In this document: positions 58,066-64,000 of the stretch, in pieces
Position numbering within the stretch: position 1 is the first letter of the stretch
Layout: each line of letters opens with the position of its first letter
Assembly (NCBI GenBank): GCA_015680685.1
Contig: MNCI01038244.1
Span: 180,031-244,030 of the forward strand
Length of the DNA: 64,000 nucleotides
Source of the DNA: Gnetum montanum
Taxonomy: Eukaryota > Streptophyta > Gnetopsida > Gnetales > Gnetaceae
Direction of reading: 5' to 3'
Notes under the pieces: generated by a model
Databases searched by the model: none
The model's input: the letters and a program-made list of their open reading frames with translations, nothing else
Told to the model about the DNA's origin: nothing
Made by a program: the position numbers and the translations under genes

Positions 58066-58136
58066 CATGTTGGCCAGTAGCATGACTTAGCTTGATGCTT
58101 GTCTAAAAGTGCTAGGCCAAAATTAGTGGTGTTTCA

Positions 58137-58149
58137 TTGGCCCCTCTTT
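58137..58149 (-). promoter_or_regulatory. Polypurine tract of T4
   Basis: CAAAGAGGGGCCAA on the minus strand next to the LTR start; nearly the same as in T1. Confidence 0.75.
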
Positions 58150-59279
58150 GTTGACGTCTAGAGGAATCTACCCGAGAGGCATCGACAAAGAAATGCAAAA
58201 CACCAGGAGCAACAAAGCATCAAACATTAACTGTTGGCCCTTGGCTAGGTATCATCACACCATTTTCAAAAGTACATGGGATTGAGGGAATGTGGTTCAA
58301 GATGCAAGGAAATCGGTTGTAACCAGGGAAGCCAAGAGGTTAAGGGAAAAAATTGCTATTGGAATTTGTGGGAGAGGAATGCTCTCTCAAGAACAAGTTA
58401 TGTCATTGGTCCTTGTCAACAGCTGGGTTTTCAGCAGACTCAGAACCAAGACATAGGAGGTGCGTTCTTTGGAGAAACGGGACTCTTATAGAGTATTTTC
58501 GGGGCCTGTTGTAAACAGCCAAAGCTATGCGATGATGTGCAACATGGTTTCTTTGAGACACGAGTGTAACTTTTTTTTTCAAGACAACTGCCTTCTCGCC
58601 TGGGGCTTGTATGAGAATAGCCAATAGTATTTTCTTTGTGATGTCAACAGGGTCATGAAGACCTTTTCTGTGCATTTTTCTCTTTGACCTTTTATGTTCT
58701 CTTTTTTATTTTCTTTTTTTTTCGCTTTATTTTTTCTTTTTCTTTTTCTTTTATTTTTCAAAAGAGCTTGCTTTTTGTGTCGTGCTTGTGTATGAGCACT
58801 TGCATTTTGCATCATGTACTGTGTATTGTGTTTTGCATCACAACTGCTTAGAGAGCTACAGTGTGCAACAGTGTATCAAGAGTTTTGAGATGAGTGGAAC
58901 GTATCAAGGGGGATGTAATTGAATAGGATAAGGAAGCATGATGGGGAATAGGGAATGTATCAGGAGTCGGGAATGTACTTATGAACAGATTGATTAACCT
59001 AGTTGCGTGCGTCAGGAGAAACGTGATACCTTGTTGTCATGATGAAGTGCATCTATGCACGAACACCTCAAAAGTGTCATCCTGCAAATACAACTCTAAG
59101 AAGACAAGAAACCCACAAATTAAATAGTTAGCTAAACACTTTAAACAAGGAGATGGAGTCACCACGTGCAATTTTTAAAGTAGACAGAATCATGAACAGC
59201 ATCAGCTTCATTAGGGCCCATGAGATGAATCATGCAGCAAGTTTTTGTGGAACATGTACAGCCAATTGTAGCAACACAT
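58150..59279 (-). other. 3' untranslated region of T4
   Basis: No protein recognised. The first 110 bp match T1 next to its polypurine tract. An 85-bp pyrimidine-rich run on the plus strand (58678-58762; purine-rich on the element's own strand) stands in the middle. Lys/Arg-rich open frames here only translate that tract. Confidence 0.5.
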
Positions 59280-59770
59280 CTGTTTAAGTTTTGCCTGGTC
59301 ATTGATGATGTTACCAGTTTATAGTCTTAGCAGACTATTGTGGATTAGTTTCATGTCATAACCCCTTGGATGGCACCAATTTAGCATCGTGGCAGACAAT
59401 GCATTGCTAGTTTATAGTCATAGCAGACTATGAAGAGGCAAACTAGTTTATAGTCTTAGTGGACTCTGGATGCTAGTTTCATGTCATGGTGAACGGATGT
59501 AGTCATTTAGTGTCATACCGGATAGAACTATGTGGTATCAGTTTTAAGTCATGATCCAGGACTATTCTGTGGTATCAGTTTTAAGTCATGATCCAGGACT
59601 TCTCTGTGGTATTAGTTTCAAGTCATGATCTAGGACTTCTTTGTGGTATCAGTTTTAAGTCATGATGCCAGGACTACTTTGTGGTATCAGTTTTAAGTCA
59701 TGATCCAGGACTATTCTGTGGTATTAGTTTTAAGTCATGATGCCAAGACTACTCTGTGCCAATTTATAGT
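59280..59770 (-). repeat. Tandem repeat TR2 of T4
   Basis: Units on the plus strand such as GCTAGTTTATAGTCATAGCA and GTGGTATCAGTTTTAAGTCA recur about 14 times every 30-40 bp. The reverse complement (TGACTTAAAACTGATACCAC, AGTCTGCTAAGACTATAAAC) has the TR2 core of T1. Five nearly identical units at 59560-59730 carry ATGATCCAGGAC, a recent local expansion. Confidence 0.8.
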
Positions 59771-60291
59771 CATAGCAGACTGATGCTTACCTTGCTTGTG
59801 TAAAGTGTGATGATGCATGCATGGTCATGCTATGTATCTGCAAGATCCTGTAAAAAAATCAACTAGAAAGAAAACAACGTCAAGTGATACCATGTTGTAC
59901 ATAGAGTTAGAATGTATGAATGAAAGAAAAGCAATGCAAAAAGTGATAGTTTTAGGCCGTTCCGAGTTGTATGCTAGGTTAAGGCCTTTTCGGGCCATGT
60001 GTTTTTGTAGTTTTATGTTTTTCAAATGCAATGCGTAAACTGAGTTGACGAATGTGTAAACAAAGTAAAATGCATGATCTAAGTGAGTGGGAAAAGTGTA
60101 AACGCATAGGCTAGTGCAATGTAAACAAAAGTTAAAAAATGCATGTCAGAGGGGTAGGCAGAAGGTAAGCAAGCATCAAGCACATTTTTAGCCAAGGGAG
60201 AGTCTTGGTCATGTAGTTGCTTCCTAACTAGGCATGGATTAGGGAGCATGCAAGGTTTAGGGTCCTCTGGGGGGTTGTCGGGTTTAACCAC
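59771..60291 (-). repeat. Spacer of T4 after protease with TR1 remnant
   Basis: 59945-60000 has GTTTTAGGCCGTTCCGAG and GGTTAAGGCCTTTTCGGGCC, two TR1 units in reverse. TR1 and TR2 are only about 165 bp apart here, whereas in T1 7.9 kb with the antisense gene and RT-integrase lies between them. The rest is non-coding. Confidence 0.65.
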
Positions 60292-60954
60292 TTATTCGGG
60301 TGTGTTAGCCTTAAGCGTTGCGTTGGTTGTCGTAGGTGTACCATTAAGAAACTCTTCTTCCAAAACTTGCACCATCTCTATGTCATGGATAGTCAAAGAG
60401 GAAACGTTATCACCATGGATGATAACTTGACCACCTTCGTATGGAAGGTGGATTTCTTGGTGGATGGGAGAGGAGATGGCCCTTAGTTGAGCTAGCCAAG
60501 GCCTGCCTAGAATCATGTTGAAACTTGGCATCTCCTCTATGACAGTGAAATCTATGCTAGTGGAAAATTTCTCTCCCGCTACAAAGGCTAAGTTGATTGT
60601 ACCTTTGATTGTGACATATGATCCATTGAAGGATTTTAGACATGTGGTTTTGGTTGGCCTGATTTCATCTGCCAAGCCTAGCTTGTTGATAACGGAGTAC
60701 AGGACTACGTTTGTTGCTGCACCATCGTCAACATGCACTCTACAGATGGTGCACTGCCCAACACGAATGCTAATGGATAGTGGAGCTGTAGTGACTTCTC
60801 CTCGTTTGGGGTTGACTTTAACTGCATCATCACGAAAGGCTAAGGTTGTTGAACCCAATTCTTGTGGTGTGGGAGGCAACATTGTTACATGGATGGATGC
60901 CTCATTTGTAGGGATGTCCTCCATAACAGGAATGGAGGCTAAGACCTGGGCCAA
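60292..60954 (-). CDS. Aspartic protease of T4
   Basis: 220-residue open frame; the true frame extends upstream (KDTTFSLYDLVRTSLAHCQA before the Met), so this start is only formal. IRVGQCTICRVHVDDGAATN holds the active site DDGA, LGLADEIRPTKTTCLKSFNG follows, then FNMILGRPWLAQLRAISSPI and IHLPYEGGQVIIHGDNV. The frame ends in a short acidic and Thr-rich tail at 60292. The core aligns with T1 along its whole length. It looks able to fold. Confidence 0.85.
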   Translation of the reverse strand: MAQVLASIPVMEDIPTNEASIHVTMLPPTPQELGSTTLAFRDDAVKVNPKRGEVTTAPLSISIRVGQCTICRVHVDDGAATNVVLYSVINKLGLADEIRPTKTTCLKSFNGSYVTIKGTINLAFVAGEKFSTSIDFTVIEEMPSFNMILGRPWLAQLRAISSPIHQEIHLPYEGGQVIIHGDNVSSLTIHDIEMVQVLEEEFLNGTPTTTNATLKANTPE

Positions 60955-62271
60955 TGCTTGGCAGTGAGCAAGTGAGGTCCTAACTAGGTCGTATAAGCTA
61001 AATGTTGTGTCCTTTTGCTTGAGCGTTTGCTTTACCTAGGTTAGTGTAGCTACGAAGTCTTTGTCATTAGCTGTTGTATTGGCTTTAACTTCCTCCATGA
61101 AGCTTGAGAGATAGACCTGTCAGGAGGGGGACTTAGGCTTGGTTTTCTTGGGGGTAGGGGCCCCAGTGTTCAGTTGTTGTTTGCTAGTTGTGGCCTTTGC
61201 TTCGGCCATGGGAGTTGCAAGGTGCTCATTTGTCCCCTCGTGTTCCCATTTGGTGGGCCTACTCGGGTTGCTAGTGGGGTCAACCCTTGGAGGAGGGGGG
61301 ATCAAGATGTTGCCCACTGTTGGGCTTCGGGTAGGTGAGGGGCCATTACATTGTGGCACTCTTATGATGAAAGGTTGCTTAGTTGTTTTTGTTGCTATGT
61401 CATGCTAGTTTAACATCTTAGCAGATGAGTCATGCCAGTTTAACGTCCTAGCAGACGAATCATGCCATTTTAACGTCTTAGAGGATGAGTCATGCCAGTT
61501 TAACATCTTAGCGGATGAACGTTGTGGAGCCTTGACCACAAAGGGTGTTGTGGGTGCTTGGGGTGGCACCTTGATAACCAAAGGAGGCCTCTTGTTTTTG
61601 GAGGTTGGGGGAATCCTTGCCTTGTTGGGAGGCACATGGATCACAAAAGTTTTTTTCATAGGTTTGGGCTTGCCACCTATGCTAATTGAGTTTATGACAT
61701 AGGAGGCATCATTTGCGTTAGATTGACTTGCCATGTCGATCACTAGTTGGCCTTCTTTTATCATTCCCTGCAAGTCATCTTGCAATGCATGACAGTTGTC
61801 TGTACTATGACTAGCCATTTGATGGTAATGATAGTATTGGTCCAATTTAAAATGTTGTGGGACCGGGGGCTCATTTGGTACTGCTAAGGTGGGGTTCCTT
61901 AGTAGCTCGCAGTACCTATCATGTCTTTGGTGGGTAATCTCCAATACATGTTTGTGTTGGATTTTCTTAGCTTTCAAGAGTTGCTCCAATAGTTGATAGG
62001 GTTGCATCGGTAGTGGTCTATACTTTGAGCGGTCCTTACACTGAAAGTTGGGCCTTGGAGTGGCCCCTACCGATGTAGGTGAGTTCATGCCAAAGTTGGT
62101 GGCTTTGTTAGCTGGGGCTTTAGGTTGCTTAGCTGTTGGGCCCCAGTTGGTTGCTTTTGTAATTGCGGCTACTATTGCCTCAGTTATGTTTTTCTTACGA
62201 GTATGTTGGTTTTTGTAGGCCACATAAGCTGGGTCATTGCTTGATTGTGCTGCCTCTTCTATGTCTTTAAT
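60955..62271 (-). pseudogene. Gag C-terminal half of T4
   Basis: Open frame 62223-61405 has MAYKNQHTRKKNITEAIVAA, a basic linker, KYRPLPMQPYQLLEQLLKAK, then FKLDQYYHYHQMASHSTDNC with HALQDDLQGMIKEGQLVI, where C-x-YH-x-x-x-GH-x-x-x-C of other plant gypsy gags is reduced to a Tyr/His/Cys remnant. It ends in the SSAKMLNWHD repeats and a stop. After the stop the frame continues (CNGPSPTRSPTVGNILIPPP) to the protease. Basic, Pro-rich, typical of nucleocapsid. Confidence 0.75.
61404..61530 (-). repeat. Coding 30-bp repeats in T4 gag (SSAKMLNWHD)
   Basis: Four in-frame units of 30 bp encode SSAKMLNWHD, SSSKTLKWHD, SSARTLNWHD and SSAKMLN-stop. The DNA unit TCATCCGCTAAGATGTTAAA then CTGGCATGAC is the TR2 unit of T1 (CGTCCGCTATGACGCTAAAC then TGGCA). 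So the repeat family found in the UTRs is here in frame inside gag. Confidence 0.85.
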
Positions 62272-63759
62272 TTATACACATGCTTGACTCAAAGTACGAG
62301 GTTTTAGATAATAGAGCTTTGATTTAATGAAGTCATATGTGGCTACCTTAAGGATGGTAAGTAGATATGTTTCAGGAATAGGTTCGTGAAGTTCATTCAG
62401 GGCTACACTCCATCTTTGGATAAAGTTCTGTGCTGGCTCTAAAGGTGCTTGTTTAATTTGAGTCAAGCTATCTAATGTGGCTTCAGGTTTCAGATTGTAT
62501 TTGAAATGGGTGACAACCTGGTGTAACAAATCTTCCAAAGAAGATATAGAGCTATGGGGTAAGGCTCGGTACCAGTCTAAGGCTTTTCCAGTTAAGGACA
62601 TTGCAAACACTCGCAAAATTACATGGGGCCATGGGGCCATGCTTGAAGTAAAAGACTTTCGGTTCCAAATGTCACTAGGTGGGCATTTGGGTCTCCTTCT
62701 CCATTGTACTTGGTAAACTGAGGTAACGAGACTCCCTTTGGCAAGGTTAAGGGTGGAACTGAGGGGTCAATTAGGTCATCTTGATAGAAATCTAGTACTT
62801 TGATTTCATCATTGTTCAAAGTTTTAAGGTGTTTTAATTCCTCTACCAAGGAGCGCATCATTTTTTGCGTGTCTACCCATTCTTGGGCAGTAGGTAAACC
62901 AGTGGATTGAGCGGATTATGGATGATAATGATTTAATTATTGCATTGTTTGTAGAAAGAAAGGTTGTTGGGCTAACATTTTTTGTGGTGGGATGGTATTC
63001 GGGAATGAGACTACTGGTGGAACCCACTGCCCAGCCACAGGTTGTGAGGTAACACCCTGAACGTGTTGGGTTGGAGTAATTAATGGTGCTTTGTGGATAT
63101 ATGCACCTAAGGTATGTAATGGATGGATGTGCAAGTTGATATGACTGATGGCATTCCAATTACTTGAGGTCAAAAGATTGACCCTGCATTAGTTTGGGGA
63201 GGGAGTTGTTGGGACTGTACTTGCGGAGGAATGATGGAAGTGGATGCATTAGAGTGAATATTATTTGGTACGGAGAAGATAGGAATAGAAGTAGGTACCT
63301 CTTATTGGGAAACTGGTGCTCGAGTATTTGCAGATGATGAAGGAAGCACAGTTTCTTCAAGGAAAGGGTGGAACAATGGATTTGTGTAGGCATGGGGACT
63401 AACGATATGGTAGGAATCTCCATGTTCGGATTGGGTTGCAAAATCATCTTCCTCATCTTGAGGCTCTGTTGGTGGTAGTTGTAAGACTTGACTTCTAGCC
63501 ATAGAATCTAGGATATGAATCTATGATGGTGTTCAGAGAGTGGGATTATGTCAAATGCTGAAGGGATGAACTCACGACCTCCTTTGTGGACAAGTTCATA
63601 GTCTCATTTCGCTTCCTTTTCCACACGATCAATAGGAAAGTTGGCTTGGATTTTTACACAAATGAAGTTATATTATTTAGGGCTTAGTATGGCTCTCTTT
63701 GGTTGGATTGTGGTATCAAATGTGTTAGACATTGATGTAGAAGGTTGATCTAGATTCAT
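62272..63759 (-). pseudogene. Gag N-terminal and capsid region of T4
   Basis: Starts at the ATG at 63759 (MNLDQPSTSMSNTFDTTIQP); the following YNFICVKIQANFPIDRV matches T2 and T3. A second open frame from 63502 (MARSQVLQLPPTEPQDEEDD) covers the Gln/Pro-rich part. The capsid domain has LTLPKGVSLPQFTKYNGEGD, FAMSLTGKALDWYRALPHSS, ISSLEDLLHQVVTHFKYNLK and LEPAQNFIQRWSVALNELHE (62861-62272), the standard retrotransposon gag pattern. Several stops and frameshifts. The start is 19 bp from the LTR inserted at 63778. Confidence 0.75.
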
Positions 63760-63777
63760 ATTCACAAATTGGGTTGT

Positions 63778-64000
63778 TGATGAGACGCGACATCCACAGT
63801 GCCGTAATATCGCGTACGCGATATCGCGGACGCCGCGATATCGCGTCTTTCCCTACGATATCGCGTACACGATATCGCGGTCCGCCACCATATCTATAAA
63901 TAAGAGACGGCACTCCCCTTATTTCCCAATCCTGGCTAGAAGTAGCGAAGCTCTGGCAGATTGATCACTCCAAAGTTAGAATTTTTCCCATGTGCCCGCA
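63778..64000 (+). repeat. Start of an A1-family LTR, running off the window
   Basis: Begins TGATGAGACGCGAC; from 63885 it aligns with the solo LTR at 50043 onwards (CACCATATCTATAAATAAGA, CCAATCCTGGCTAGAAGTAG, CCCATGTGCCCGCA). Flank 63773-63777 is GTTGT. The CG positions are the best kept in the family, so this is probably the youngest copy. It may be a solo LTR or the 5' LTR of a full element. It is inserted between the 5' LTR and gag of T4. Confidence 0.9.
63805..63902 (+). promoter_or_regulatory. Palindrome array and TATA box in the edge LTR
   Basis: ATATCGCGTACGCGATAT (63807-63824) is an 18-bp perfect palindrome and CGCGATATCGCG (63834-63845) a 12-bp one. Further GATATCGCG words follow at 63857-63880. 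The TATA box CTATAAATA is at 63894-63902, only 14 bp after the last palindrome. Similar arrays stand before the TATA box in the other LTRs of the family. Confidence 0.75.

Larger units (their letters stand above)
56588..58136 (-). repeat. 3' LTR of T4
   Basis: Minus-strand start TGAAACACCACTAAT at 58136, right after the polypurine tract; end CCAGCCTTACA at 56588. 1549 bp, nearly equal to the T1 LTR. TATA box TATAAATA at 57147-57154 (minus). GCGTAAA and GTAAAC words are dense at 56760-56890. Flank 56583-56587 is GTCGG. Confidence 0.75.

Noticed and set aside
58579-58815. Lys/Arg-rich 78-residue protein
   Set aside because: Translation of a polypurine run.
63807-63845. Replication origin or telomere-like palindrome
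   Set aside because: Position before a TATA box in an LTR, repeated in other copies of the family, explains it better.

Overview
The window is plant nuclear DNA made almost entirely of decayed, nested LTR retrotransposons. I see no ordinary host gene, no rRNA, tRNA or CRISPR array, and no bacterial or organellar sequence. The evidence for a plant is Ty3/gypsy pol with two RNase H domains in tandem (Tat/Ogre lineage), chromovirus-like and Athila-like Ty3/gypsy parts, a Ty1/copia gag, GT-AG introns and TATA boxes inside LTRs. The density of old nested elements suggests a seed plant with a large genome. I cannot name the species. There are three N gaps (2540-2704, 16325-16729, 47105-47549) and two lone Ns (6555, 6621).

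Layout. (T1, + strand, 1-13067) A Tat/Ogre-like element cut by the window edge: gag-protease, a short tandem repeat (TR1), a 4-kb intron-containing gene on the opposite strand, RT-RNase H-second RNase H-integrase, a second tandem repeat (TR2), a polypurine tract and a 3' LTR. (T2, - strand, about 13068-24679) An older relative: 5' LTR, gag-protease, TR1 remnant and the antisense gene with introns. (T3, - strand, about 24680-36946) A third copy: 5' LTR, gag-protease, TR1 remnant, only the ends of the antisense gene, then RT and RNase H. T2 sits inside the second RNase H of T3. (37400-40220) Remnant of a - strand copia element. (Element B, + strand, 40230-about 54160) A chromovirus-like element split by a complete 7.45-kb Athila-like element (A1, 41425-48874) in its protease and by a solo LTR (49997-51009) in its reverse transcriptase. 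(Element C, - strand, 54165-56582) A related chromovirus-like fragment. (T4, - strand, 56588-63759) A Tat/Ogre-like deletion derivative that keeps gag-protease, TR1, TR2, polypurine tract and 3' LTR but has lost the antisense gene and RT-integrase. (63778-64000) Start of another LTR of the A1 family.

How the parts work together. T1, T2 and T3 each have, between protease and reverse transcriptase, a segment carrying the end of a gene on the opposite strand. In T1 and T3 this segment is about 5.1-5.2 kb. T1's antisense gene keeps reading frame across at least four GT-AG introns and includes an exon resembling an FCP1/NLI-type HAD phosphatase that has lost its second catalytic aspartate pair. 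T4 carries TR1 and TR2 in the order predicted if all these parts belong to one element. Ogre elements are known for an intron between protease and RT; here that position appears to be occupied by an antisense gene. A related 21-30 bp repeat unit occurs in three places of the element plan: inside gag coding sequence (T4), after protease, and after integrase. The A1 family has arrays of GATATCGCG-type palindromes just upstream of the LTR TATA box, and similar palindromes stand upstream of an internal TATA box in front of its own accessory gene.
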